This document shows positions 9,608 through 18,272 of a stretch of 64,000 nt of DNA, in pieces. The stretch is from positions 1 through 64,000 of the forward strand of contig LADS01000058.1 of NCBI GenBank assembly GCA_000961725.1, in the 5' to 3' direction. Under the pieces are notes generated by a model that saw only the letters and a program-made list of their open reading frames with translations, ran no database searches and was not told the origin of the DNA. Origin of the DNA: Desulfobulbaceae bacterium BRH_c16a (lineage in GTDB: Bacteria; Desulfobacterota; Desulfobulbia; Desulfobulbales; Desulfocapsaceae). The position numbers and the translations under genes were made by a program. The first letter of the stretch is position 1. Every line of letters starts with the position of its first letter.

Positions 9608-11050
9608 ATGATAACTAACATGAAATCACAGTACCGGGTTGTTTCCGATGACAAACTCGCGACTCTAAAAAAACGTGAAAACAACCTATTCCAGCAGCGA
9701 ACACCAAAATCCAAAGAAACCTTTGAACGTGCTCAGAAGATGCTGTTGAACGGTGTTCCCATGCCATGGATGGGGGATTGGGGAACTTCTCATCCGCTTT
9801 TTGTTGAAAAAGCCTCCGGTAATCGGGTTACTGACATAGACAATAATGAATATCTCGATTTTTGTCTGGGAGACACTGGTGCTATGTTCGGACATTCTCC
9901 TGAACCGACGGCTGTAGCCGTTGCAGAGCAGGTGCGTAATGGCATCACCACGATGCTCCCAACAGAAAGAGCTCTCTGGATCGGCTCAGAGCTGAGTCGG
10001 CGTTTTGGCCTGCCGTTCTGGCAGGTGGCGATGACGGCCACTGAGGCAAACAGGTATGTGATCAGGACCTGTCGCGCCCTGACGAAGCGCCCTAAAGTGC
10101 TGGTCATGAACGAGTGTTATCACGGCAGCCTTGATGAATCGCTCCCCCACATTGGGCCGGACGGAAAAATTGAACTGCGTACTGACTACGACTCGAACCC
10201 AGGAATTGCCAAAAATGCCTTGACGCGGGTAGTTGAATTCAATGACCTTGCGTCGCTGGAGCGGGAACTGGCGTTCAAAGATGTGGCCTGCGTGCTTGCC
10301 GAGCCAATTATGACCAATTGCGGCATGGTGCTTCCGGAGCCAGGATATCATGAGAAGCTTCGAGAACTCTGCACCCGTTATGGCAGTTTTCTCGTAATTG
10401 ACGAAACCCATACCTTTTCCACCGGCCCTGGCGGTTACACGGCAGCTTTCGGATTGAAGCCTGATTTCATAACCCTTGGCAAATCAATAGCCGGAGGCAT
10501 TCCGGTTGCGGTGTATGGCTTTACCTCAAAAATAGCTGAAAAAATCAATAGTACCTTCGGTCGCAAAAGTGTCTCCGACCCGATGGGAATCGGCGGCACC
10601 CTTTCGGGCAACGCTTTTGCCATACGTGCGATGGAAGCAACGCTGAAAGAGGTTGCAACATCTGAAGCATTTGAGCGAATGATTGCCGGCCAGAATCGTC
10701 TCTCTGACGGCCTTGAAGCTGTGTTGAAAAAACATGCTATCCCTTGGAGTGTAACACGCTCCGGCGCTCGCTGTGAGATGCAGTTCATGCCGCAGTTGCC
10801 GGTCAACGGTTCAGAAGCCAAGGCGCACTTTGATTGGGAACTCATGTACTATACGCACCTGTATCTGGCGAATCGTGGTGTATTGATTACCCCGTTCCAC
10901 AATATGATGCTGGTGCCGCCAATGGCAACCGATGTAGACATTGATCGCATTGTGCAGCTATGGGATGACTGTATGGCTGAACTTGTCACACCAGCCCACA
11001 TTCAAGGATTGGTATGCAACTCTGATCGATGCCCAAAGGCATCGAATTGA
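9608..11050 (+). CDS. Class III PLP-dependent aminotransferase (HemL-like fold)
   Basis: This 480-residue enzyme should move an amino group using pyridoxal phosphate. It has the fold type I, class III layout: a substrate-domain start (YLDFCLGDTGAMFGHSP), a PLP-binding Asp in FLVIDETHTFSTGPGGY (about residue 265) and the Schiff-base Lys in DFITLGKSIAGGIPVAVYG (about 295). The closest general likeness is to glutamate-1-semialdehyde aminomutase and the 'aspartate aminotransferase family' group, but a haem role is unlikely outside a hem cluster. The substrate is unknown. The start ATG at 9608 has a modest AAGG site; ATG at 9620 is an alternative. It is isolated, bracketed by repeat copies A and B, and followed by two tiny reading frames. 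This suggests transfer as a cassette. Confidence 0.88.
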   Translation: MITNMKSQYRVVSDDKLATLKKRENNLFQQRTPKSKETFERAQKMLLNGVPMPWMGDWGTSHPLFVEKASGNRVTDIDNNEYLDFCLGDTGAMFGHSPEPTAVAVAEQVRNGITTMLPTERALWIGSELSRRFGLPFWQVAMTATEANRYVIRTCRALTKRPKVLVMNECYHGSLDESLPHIGPDGKIELRTDYDSNPGIAKNALTRVVEFNDLASLERELAFKDVACVLAEPIMTNCGMVLPEPGYHEKLRELCTRYGSFLVIDETHTFSTGPGGYTAAFGLKPDFITLGKSIAGGIPVAVYGFTSKIAEKINSTFGRKSVSDPMGIGGTLSGNAFAIRAMEATLKEVATSEAFERMIAGQNRLSDGLEAVLKKHAIPWSVTRSGARCEMQFMPQLPVNGSEAKAHFDWELMYYTHLYLANRGVLITPFHNMMLVPPMATDVDIDRIVQLWDDCMAELVTPAHIQGLVCNSDRCPKASN

Positions 11051-11070
11051 TAAGTTACTGGAAAAAACAT

Positions 11071-11181
11071 ATGGAACATCAAGAACTGACTGATGTGCAG
11101 ATAGAACGACTCGTGGAACAAGCTCACAGGCTTTTCGGCAAAACATCAATATATGAGGTGTTCGATTTGCCGAGCAGATAG
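11071..11181 (+). CDS. Possible 36-residue peptide after the aminotransferase
   Basis: A short frame (MEHQELTDVQIERLVEQAHR and on, ending FDLPSR) begins 20 bases after the aminotransferase stop, in the same direction. It is predicted helical and acidic, with protein-like composition. The ribosome site is weak. It may be a small downstream gene or the worn end of a longer one. No family is recognised. Confidence 0.3.
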   Translation: MEHQELTDVQIERLVEQAHRLFGKTSIYEVFDLPSR

Positions 11182-11187
11182 GAAGTC

Positions 11188-11277
11188 ATGCAAACGCTTA
11201 CTGAATTCTATAGGCCGGTAGATGTCGAGAAAGTCGACCTCTATATTGCCATCCTTGACGAATTAAGAGCTCTCTGA
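11188..11277 (+). CDS. Possible 29-residue peptide
   Basis: This frame follows the previous one by six bases and has a good ribosome site (AGGAAG). The peptide (MQTLTEFYRPVDVEKVDLYI and on) ends in ILDELRAL and reads like the end of a helical domain. It overlaps on the other strand the tail of the peptide frame in repeat copy B, so at most one of them is likely to be real over this overlap. Function unknown. Confidence 0.25.
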   Translation: MQTLTEFYRPVDVEKVDLYIAILDELRAL

Positions 11278-11443
11278 ACTCAAAAAAATAATCTAATTGG
11301 GGAGTCTTTTTCTTGCATCTAAAAACGCAAAATCTGCAAATACGCAAAACTTGCGTTTTCAGGTTCCATATATCCAGCAGATCCCAATTACCTGTAAGCA
11401 TCATTACGAGCAAGAGGCTCGTACCAGAATCATCAATCGCCAT
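11198..11443 (-). CDS. Possible 81-residue peptide in repeat copy B
   Basis: The frame starts MAIDDSGTSLLLVMMLTGNW and matches the copy A peptide over its first ~25 residues, after which similarity fades into a basic, Cys-containing tail. The ribosome site is poorer than in copy A. The conserved part has the shape DDSGTS, a hydrophobic stretch, then LTG-x-W-(D/E)-L-x-DI. It has no recognised family. Confidence 0.25.
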   Translation of the reverse strand: MAIDDSGTSLLLVMMLTGNWDLLDIWNLKTQVLRICRFCVFRCKKKTPQLDYFFEFRELLIRQGWQYRGRLSRHLPAYRIQ

Positions 11444-11513
11444 TCTTCATCCGAGAAATTCCTTCTTACGTAAAAAAGAGGCCATTGCATAAAATCTTGG
11501 CTTTTCAGCGCAA
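11325..11513. repeat. Diverged direct repeat, copy B, downstream of the aminotransferase gene
   Basis: This is the partner of copy A. It keeps the hairpin at 11405-11423 (TACGAGC, AAGAG loop, GCTCGTA) and adds a second dyad at its left edge, AAAACGCAA near 11325 facing TTGCGTTTT near 11351. The two copies differ by many substitutions and small gaps, so the duplication is old. Confidence 0.7.
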
Positions 11514-11755
11514 GAATCGGGTGCTCTCTGCAGTTTCCAATATCTGTATGGATAGGGCATGTTTCGTGTCCTTGATGATTGGTGTATGTAGCCAGTAATC
11601 ACAAATATACTCAGGAATAATCTAAATAATTTGAAGAGATACATAGCTAAGGTTTGCCAGTGGACATCTCTTGCCTTTCGGGGGGTAAGAGATCGTCAAG
11701 AGAGGGGTCCAAGGGATAAAAGACCCCTCTCTTAGCCGGTGAGACTGAGGAAAAT

Positions 11756-12260
11756 CTTGAAATCATGGTGACGATTGACCGCCTGCATATGGAGGGTCAG
11801 CGGGAGTTTGGCGCATGACGGATTATGCGAAACGAAAAACAGGCAAACCTACAGGCCGCAACCGGATTCGTCGCCTGATGCGGAAGGTGTAATTGAAGCC
11901 GTGTACCCGCACAAGCGAAAGCCCATCCTTGGCGGGCTATTGGGAATTGTCCCTTACCTGCTGCTGAAGGGTAAAGAAATAACAAGACCAAACTAGGTGT
12001 GGGCGGCGGACATGACTAAATTCCAATGCGGCGGGGTTCATGTATCTCTTCGCCACAATCGACTGCCACTCACACAAGGTCATCTCCTGGGAGCTATCCA
12101 ACACCTTGGATGCGGGCTTTTGCCTGAAGTGCCTGCATTGGGCGATTATGCGTTATGGGACTGCCGGAAATTGAGGCATAACACGGTTAGACCGCACCGG
12201 TCATTATCTGGGGCAACACCGGAGAAGTGTTTACCAAACAAATGGAGCTGGCGGCGTAAA
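11756..12260 (+). pseudogene. Decayed IS3-family transposase (orfB) remnant
   Basis: Pieces of an IS3-type OrfB appear in different frames and with internal stops: IDRLHMEGQREFGA at the start, then RNRIRRLMRKV, EAVYPHKRKPI, YLLLKGKEITRPN followed by a stop, VWAADMTKF, then in a shifted frame MYLFATIDCHSHKVISWELS, and finally HNTVRPHRSLSGATPEKC. The last two are the DDE core and the usual C-terminal NTxRPHxSL motif. The gene once moved an IS3 element; it now has at least two stops and two frameshifts and a large internal loss. The exact ends are not defined. Confidence 0.85.
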
Positions 12261-12466
12261 GGGCGCCATCCCTCTTCCTCGAGTGTGGGAGGGGTGGATG
12301 TGAAAACGGGGCTACAAGCACAACTTAAAACTGATGGTCGGTTGGTCGAAGAACTGGGACCACATCTCCTCCAGTCAACTGTTTGCTTTTGCCATAGAGT
12401 CTGATAGTATCTTTCATTTAGTTTTTCCTGCTTCAGGTATAAAAAGCTCATAGCCGAGAACAAGAT

Positions 12467-14155
12467 ATGAATCAAAGATTCAACAAATTTTTGCCATTAT
12501 TTTCCTTTTTTTCTGCAATTGTGTTGTTGGCATGCCTGCCGCTAGTCTCGCATGCTGCAGAGAAAAAGGGAAAAGAGCGACTTGCTGTTCTTGATCTTGA
12601 GTCAAAGTACGGAGTAGATGAAGGCTTGGCTGAAGCATTGTCAATCATCGTCAGAAGTAAGCTCTTTAGCTTTGGCGACTATCAGGTGATGAGTAAGAGC
12701 GATATTGTGGCCGTCGCTAGTCGAGAACAATTAAGACAAGCCCTTGGTTGTGATGATGGTACCAGTAATTGCCTTGTGGATTTCGGTAGAGCAATTGGCA
12801 CACGTTTTATGGTCGCCGGGGCTATTTCAAAACTCGGTTCTACTTACACCATTAGTCTTAGAATGCTGGATACCAAGAGTGACAGCGCAGGCGTTGTGAA
12901 CTTAGTAAGTGAGAATTGCAAATGTTCCGAGGATGATTTGATCGGTACAGCGGAAAATGTTGCGGCAAGACTAGTTGGTAAATATATATCTACACCAAAA
13001 ATTGTCGAGGCTGAAAAGCCAACGTCCGATGAATCGAAATCCGATAAAATTACAACTAAAACTGAACTTGAACAAAAGCTGACCAAAGAGACTGAATTAA
13101 CAGCAGAGACTGAAAAACAACGACAGATTTTGTTAAACGATGACCGTCGCAAGCAAGAAGAGAAGAATGTTGCCTTAGAAGCCCAGAGGTTGAAGTTGGA
13201 AAAGGAAACAGTAGAAGCCGAAGCGACACGCATCCGTCTTGACCTCGAAGAAAAGAAAAAAGCAGAAGTTGAAACAGAAAACCGCCTAACACTCGAAAAA
13301 CAAAAGGCTGAAGAATTGGAGCGCCAGCGTAAAGAGGAAGAACGGAAAAGAATTGATGCAGAGACAGCGAAGCACTTAGAAGAAGAGCATCGCAAAGAGG
13401 AAGAAAAACGAATGTCTGAAATGGCTGAAGCAGAACGGATTCGTCTATCTGATGAAAAAAAGAAACTAACGGAAGAAAATGAACGGCAAGGTCAGGTTGA
13501 GTTGGAGAAACAACGTCTAGCCGCAGAGGCCGAAGCAGAGAAGAAGATAATAGACAAAGCAGATAAATTGGAAAATGAACTTTACCATGATAAACCAATT
13601 TTACCCCTTAGAAAAGTTCCCAAAAATATAAAGGCACAAGAGTTAATTAACATTATAAAAGAACACAATTTTTTCGAAAAAAATTCCAATCCGCAAGGAG
13701 CTTTCAGATCAGGCTATGAAGAAAATGGGGATGGGACCGTCACAGATAGTTCGACTGGTTTGATGTGGCAAAAAGGCGGAACAGCTAAAAGCATGACTAT
13801 ATATCAAGCGCAATTATATATTAATAATCTCAACAAACAGAAGTTCTGTGGAAACTCAGATTGGAGACTTCCGACTTTAGAAGAGCTTGCCTCCTTGCCT
13901 AGAGAAAATCAAGTTGATGGACTATACATCGATACTGTTTTTGATAGAACACAACGAAGGCTATGGAGTTCTGACGTTTCGAATCCTTATTACGCTAAAA
14001 CTGGAGGATTCGATATGAATTTTATATTGAATTTAGAGAGTGGAAGCTTCTCTCAAACAATCTTTCCGCAATTCAATACGGTTAAATCGCTAGCCGCTGA
14101 CGATATCCAGGTCAATGGTGAAAATTATGCACGAGCAGTCCGCTCCTGCAAGTAA
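12467..14155 (+). CDS. Secreted FlgO/CsgG-like, coiled-coil, DUF1566 protein
   Basis: The 562-residue product starts with a signal peptide (about 1-31, ending SHAAE). Residues about 38-170 look like the CsgG/FlgO/LpoB-type fold often found in outer-membrane-linked proteins: RLAVLDLESKYGVDEGLAEA, then FMVAGAISKLGSTYTISLRM. A long, very charged coiled coil follows (about 175-365, rich in E, K, R, Q). The C-terminal part (about 400-562) is a DUF1566 (Lcl C-terminal) domain: DGTVTDSSTGLMWQKGG, DWRLPTLEELASL and a final YARAVRSCK. A periplasmic or envelope role is likely, with the coiled coil acting as a spacer. DUF1566 domains are known targets of diversity-generating retroelements, but no reverse transcriptase or template repeat is seen here. 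Standing alone, its partner is unknown. Confidence 0.8.
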   Translation: MNQRFNKFLPLFSFFSAIVLLACLPLVSHAAEKKGKERLAVLDLESKYGVDEGLAEALSIIVRSKLFSFGDYQVMSKSDIVAVASREQLRQALGCDDGTSNCLVDFGRAIGTRFMVAGAISKLGSTYTISLRMLDTKSDSAGVVNLVSENCKCSEDDLIGTAENVAARLVGKYISTPKIVEAEKPTSDESKSDKITTKTELEQKLTKETELTAETEKQRQILLNDDRRKQEEKNVALEAQRLKLEKETVEAEATRIRLDLEEKKKAEVETENRLTLEKQKAEELERQRKEEERKRIDAETAKHLEEEHRKEEEKRMSEMAEAERIRLSDEKKKLTEENERQGQVELEKQRLAAEAEAEKKIIDKADKLENELYHDKPILPLRKVPKNIKAQELINIIKEHNFFEKNSNPQGAFRSGYEENGDGTVTDSSTGLMWQKGGTAKSMTIYQAQLYINNLNKQKFCGNSDWRLPTLEELASLPRENQVDGLYIDTVFDRTQRRLWSSDVSNPYYAKTGGFDMNFILNLESGSFSQTIFPQFNTVKSLAADDIQVNGENYARAVRSCK

Positions 14156-14983
14156 CTTCTGAGTGTTAAAAAAATCGATAGCGACTGGCTTCGGGGTAGC
14201 CGAATAATTTGTATAACTAATCTTCTTTCCGACGGAAATTTTGGTGACAATTTCAAAAAAAGAACAAGAACGGTTTAATCCATTGATTGACCTCGCAAAG
14301 GACTTCCAGTCCAAATCTAAACCCATTTGACATGTCCCTCGACTTGACATGTCTACTGTTATGTTGCGAAAAAGTCGACCTATCTATATGAAATAATATT
14401 CTTTTTCAAGAGAGTAAGCTGTCGTCTCATTTTCTTATTCATTTCAGAATGTTCTGCGATTTCTGACAATGATTCCTCTTTACTGCGCAACATAACTTAA
14501 CGTTCATTTTTTACTCTCCAGTTAGCCCTGTTGTAAGGAAGAAAAAGAAGGAAATTCCAAAGAAAAAGGAGGAATAAGAGATAAAAAAACACAACTGCAA
14601 AAAGAGGAAAGAAAAGCAAACAGAAATGAAAAGACACAACAAAACTACTCTCGCAACATAACTACTGTATCCAGGAAGTTGCGGCGCTCCAAAAGCCTAA
14701 CAACAAAATAAGAATGTGGGAGCTGAACTTATCCATGACTCATGATCGAATGACAGGTGATGAGATTGACAGACATGTCCTTCTGACGCTCGCACGCCCT
14801 TATCTTTGGTAATCTACAGTCGGCAGCTGCTCCATTTCTGAACAATTCTATGGAAGTAGTCAGTCCCACCCTCTCAGGCAAGGTAAAATTGGAGCATTGC
14901 TAATAGTACAACACCTTCTATATGGCAATATTAATACGCTGTCCCGGTAATTGTAGAATTTGCTGGTGATGATGGTCCTATGC
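14156..14983. other. Long gene-free stretch with a MITE-like element and a diverged repeat
   Basis: No gene is seen in 828 bases. Bases 14358-14662 form a small inverted-repeat element described separately. Bases about 14735-14895 resemble bases about 19597-19735 in the same orientation, so the sensor-kinase gene and the IS4-like element are bracketed by an old, weak direct repeat (shared parts TCTTTGGTAA and CCACCCTCTCAGG). Confidence 0.5.
14358..14662. mobile_element. MITE-like element with GTTATGTTGCG ends
   Basis: The left end reads GTTATGTTGCGA and the right end TCGCAACATAAC, an inverted repeat of 12 bases. TACT occurs directly outside both ends (14354-14357 and 14663-14666), a possible target duplication. 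A third copy of the end lies inside at 14486-14496, so the structure may be two nested or tandem elements. No coding sequence is present. A fourth copy of the same end, identical over 17 bases, is at 33273-33283. Confidence 0.5.
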
Positions 14984-17900
14984 TTATCCTTTTTCTCCAT
15001 CCAGTACTTTCCTGATGAGTCCGGCAATATCCTTCTTGACTAGAGGTTTCAGAGCAAACCCTTTAATTCCCATATTTTTTGCCTTTTCTTCGGAAATAAT
15101 GCTGCTGTAACCGGTACAAAGAATGATCGGCAGTTTGGGACGGAGCTGCAAGATACGCCGAGATAGATCAACCCCTGTCATATTTGGCATGGTTTGATCA
15201 GTGATGAGCAAATCAAAAACATCAGGGTGGTTTTGAAACATTTCCAGAGCATCGAGACTACTTCCACAGGTAGTTACAGAGTATCCCAATCGTTCGAGCA
15301 TGGTCTTGCCCAATTCCACGAGTATCTTTTCATCGTCAACGAAGAAGATGTGTTCATTGCCGTAGGGGACGGACTCCGTCGATTCGTACTCCTGCAAGGC
15401 ATTACTTTCCAGTGTTGGCAGGGTGATTCGAAACTCAGTGCCTTCACCGAGTTGACTGTCGAAGGCAATAGAACCGCCGCATCTCTTAACGATTCCATAG
15501 ACCATGGCAAGCCCTAGACCAGTACCCTTGCCGACCCCTTTGGTGGTGTAGAATGGGTCAAATATCTTCTCCCGACTCTCAGGCAAAATTCCTTCTCCAG
15601 TATCCCTGATCGACAATTGCACAAAAGTCCCCGGCTGCAGATGCAGCTCGGCTCTGAGTTCATCTTGAACAAGGGTTTTTTTATTCAAGGAAATGGTGAG
15701 TGTGCCGCCCTCTGCCTCCATGGCGTGGAAGGCATTGGTGCAAAGGTTCATCACAATTTGATGGATCTGGCTCGGATCGGCGAGAATGACCCCGGCTCCA
15801 GGATCAATATCTTGCTTAATGGTAATTGTAGTCGGTAACGAAGAACGCAGCAGGGTGATGGCTTCTATGACAATAGCTGCAGGGTGCATTGGAATTTTAT
15901 GGTCTTCGGCTTGGCGGCTAAAGGCCAGTATCTGTTTAACAAGGTCTTTGGCTCTGTGGCTGGCCTTCAGAACCTGATCAATATCGTGGATAGCTGGTGA
16001 GCCTGAAGGACAGTCATCCCGGATCATTTCAGCATAACCAAGGATAGCCCCAAGCATATTATTGAAGTCGTGGGCAATCCCTCCTGCCAGGGTGCCGATG
16101 GCTTCCATTTTTTGCGATTGTCGAAGTTGCTGTTCAAGGTGGATGCGTTCGGTGAGCATCCTGGATACCTTAATAGAGGTGAAGCTCAAATCTGAAATCA
16201 TCTTGGTGACTTTTGAGTAGAACTTAATGCCCGCATCCGCCATCTCTCGACTGAAACGGGGCACCCGGTCAAGTGTGGCAAGGTATTCGGTCTCATCGAA
16301 TCCGTATTTCCGAGCCTGTTCGCGAAACAATTCAACATCAGGTGTTTCATCTTCGTAGAAGAATTGCCCGATAAAAACATTACCCATGTGCTTGCCCCCT
16401 ACCTCAAGCGGGGTAACCATATCCCACATGTTGTTCTTGCAGCGATATTGCCTGAATGTGCCAACAGGCACATCATTGGTGAGGATTGTGTCACTTTCAA
16501 GACAGTTTCTATTTGTGTCGGGATTGCATCGGTGAAACTTTGTACAGATATCTTGCCAACCGACCGCGACCAATACATTTCCTGAAGTGTCGAGTACTGC
16601 GCCCAATATTCCAGTAAGTTGGTAAAAATTCTCCATAAGGGATTTCAGCATTTCAATATCAACGATATCGGAGAGTTCAAGGGTGCCGATATCGCCTTCC
16701 GGTTCCAGGATCGCTTTGAGTTTATTCCTAACAATGACATTGTTCTTCTCCAAAGCCTCCTCCACCTGTTTACGCTCGGTAATGTCTGTGGCAATTTCCA
16801 TCCGAACCAAACGCCCATCAACCCAGGAGATTGCTTGGTCGTGACACTCGTACCAACGTCCGTTGAGGGTGTTTTGGAATTCCCAGACGATCTGTCCTGC
16901 CGGCCTTTCGTCTGAAACGAGCCGATCATTCGTACAGAAACGGCATGGGCCGGTTTGACCCTTTTGGAGAGCTTGCCAACAGGTTTTTCCGAGAATATCT
17001 CCAAATTTTTCGCGACCATATTTGTTAAGGAAAAGTATCTCGTGGGTTTCAAAATCAGCCACATATACCAGTGACTCCAAGCTGTCCAGAACCATCAGCA
17101 GTCTTTGCTTGGATTCTAGAAAATTAGCTTCTACTTTTGTTCGTTCCAATATTTGTGACTCAAGAAGTGAGTTAGTATTTGATAACTCTTCTGTTCGCCT
17201 TAGTACTTGTCGTCTAAAAATTAGAGAAGCTCCAAAAAAGAAAATGGTTGCTCCTACTACAGCAATGAATAAGTAGAAAACCCACCAAGGAATTGCCTTT
17301 TTAGTATCACCAGCAAGCCATCTGTTTATTAATTGATAGTGTATAGAATGCCTATCAGCAGAATAACTGAGCATGTAAGAATCAATTTTTGTTAGAATAT
17401 CTTGATTTTTACCTTTTGTTGCCCCAAAACGCATCTCAATAGGATTGAATATGACAGGGGTCTGTTTTACAGAATATTCATGTTGATTACGATTTCCATA
17501 GAGGCGATTTACGACACCTACATCAACAAAATTTGCTTGAAGCATTTCGAAGACAATTTCATACTCGTCTGCCTCTATAAATCTGCAAGAAATATTAAAG
17601 CGATCAGTCAGTTCCTTTAGAGCAGTAAAATGGATATCACCTTGCATTACTCCAACTTTTTTACCTTCCAGTTCAAGCAGAGAGGTAAGCGTCCTATTTC
17701 CAGGTACATATATTTCTCCCCAGTTTGAGAGGATCGTTTCGCTCGTATAATCTATTATCTCTTCACGTTCTTTTGAATAGGCGAGAGCGGGGAGAATGTC
17801 TATTTCTCCTCCTTTTAGTTGGGCAAAAACACCGGAGAAATGACCAACGACATATTCCAGGCGCCAATTCTCCTTGTTTGCAATTTCCTCTAATAGATCA

Positions 17901-18073
17901 ACAAACAAACCCTGCACTTCACCATCATCATCAACAAAGATAATTGGTTTATTATCATACACTCCTATCTTGAGTGTTGTCTGTGCGTAGCCATATGAAC
18001 AGAAACATATTGATAATAGGAGACAGAAGAAAAGTATTTTTCCGGCACTGTTGTTTTTGAAGAGATTAGGCAT
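14984..18073 (-). CDS. Hybrid sensor histidine kinase with periplasmic SBP_bac_3, PAS, PocR and receiver domains
   Basis: This 1029-residue membrane protein senses a ligand and passes the signal by phosphotransfer. In order it shows: a signal peptide (MPNLFKNNSAGKILFFCLLL); a type 3 solute-binding domain (about 32-255, TLKIGVYDNKPIIFVDDDGE); a membrane helix (about 265-290); a PAS domain (about 330-430); a PocR domain with Cys-rich ligand region (about 465-630, ICTKFHRCNPDTNRNC); HisKA with the phospho-His in GGIAHDFNNML near 667; a HATPase domain (FDPFYTTKGVGKGTGLGL); and a receiver with Asp near 958 (LLITDQTMPNMTG). The ATG at 18073 is chosen because it opens the signal peptide; an in-frame ATG lies at 18094. 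No response regulator gene is adjacent, so output may go through a distant partner. Confidence 0.9.
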   Translation of the reverse strand: MPNLFKNNSAGKILFFCLLLSICFCSYGYAQTTLKIGVYDNKPIIFVDDDGEVQGLFVDLLEEIANKENWRLEYVVGHFSGVFAQLKGGEIDILPALAYSKEREEIIDYTSETILSNWGEIYVPGNRTLTSLLELEGKKVGVMQGDIHFTALKELTDRFNISCRFIEADEYEIVFEMLQANFVDVGVVNRLYGNRNQHEYSVKQTPVIFNPIEMRFGATKGKNQDILTKIDSYMLSYSADRHSIHYQLINRWLAGDTKKAIPWWVFYLFIAVVGATIFFFGASLIFRRQVLRRTEELSNTNSLLESQILERTKVEANFLESKQRLLMVLDSLESLVYVADFETHEILFLNKYGREKFGDILGKTCWQALQKGQTGPCRFCTNDRLVSDERPAGQIVWEFQNTLNGRWYECHDQAISWVDGRLVRMEIATDITERKQVEEALEKNNVIVRNKLKAILEPEGDIGTLELSDIVDIEMLKSLMENFYQLTGILGAVLDTSGNVLVAVGWQDICTKFHRCNPDTNRNCLESDTILTNDVPVGTFRQYRCKNNMWDMVTPLEVGGKHMGNVFIGQFFYEDETPDVELFREQARKYGFDETEYLATLDRVPRFSREMADAGIKFYSKVTKMISDLSFTSIKVSRMLTERIHLEQQLRQSQKMEAIGTLAGGIAHDFNNMLGAILGYAEMIRDDCPSGSPAIHDIDQVLKASHRAKDLVKQILAFSRQAEDHKIPMHPAAIVIEAITLLRSSLPTTITIKQDIDPGAGVILADPSQIHQIVMNLCTNAFHAMEAEGGTLTISLNKKTLVQDELRAELHLQPGTFVQLSIRDTGEGILPESREKIFDPFYTTKGVGKGTGLGLAMVYGIVKRCGGSIAFDSQLGEGTEFRITLPTLESNALQEYESTESVPYGNEHIFFVDDEKILVELGKTMLERLGYSVTTCGSSLDALEMFQNHPDVFDLLITDQTMPNMTGVDLSRRILQLRPKLPIILCTGYSSIISEEKAKNMGIKGFALKPLVKKDIAGLIRKVLDGEKG

Positions 18074-18272
18074 CCGTAATGACCCATTATTCATGTATGA
18101 ACAGTATGGTTTTGATCTTGTGGCTAAACCAAAACAACTGGCTGATCTGAAAACTCTACTTATGTAGTACATCAGTAGGAAGGCACCAGTCAAGTCGATG
18201 CAGACAATACCTTGGTCCAATGGTGTTGTTAACCTGTTTGTCTAAAATATTTTTGATATTGCCAGTCACTAG

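Noticed and set aside
9226..11513. Repeats A and B as integron attC sites
   Set aside because: They lack GTTRRRY/RYYYAAC core pairs at the expected places and are longer than typical attC sites; no integron integrase gene is present, only a generic integrase stub far away.
12467..14155. DUF1566 gene as target of a diversity-generating retroelement
   Set aside because: No reverse transcriptase, accessory protein or template/variable repeat pair with A-specific changes is visible in the window.
14984..18220. Upstream start at 18220 for the large sensor kinase
   Set aside because: It would place 49 non-matching residues before a clear signal peptide; the ATG at 18073 opens the signal peptide directly.
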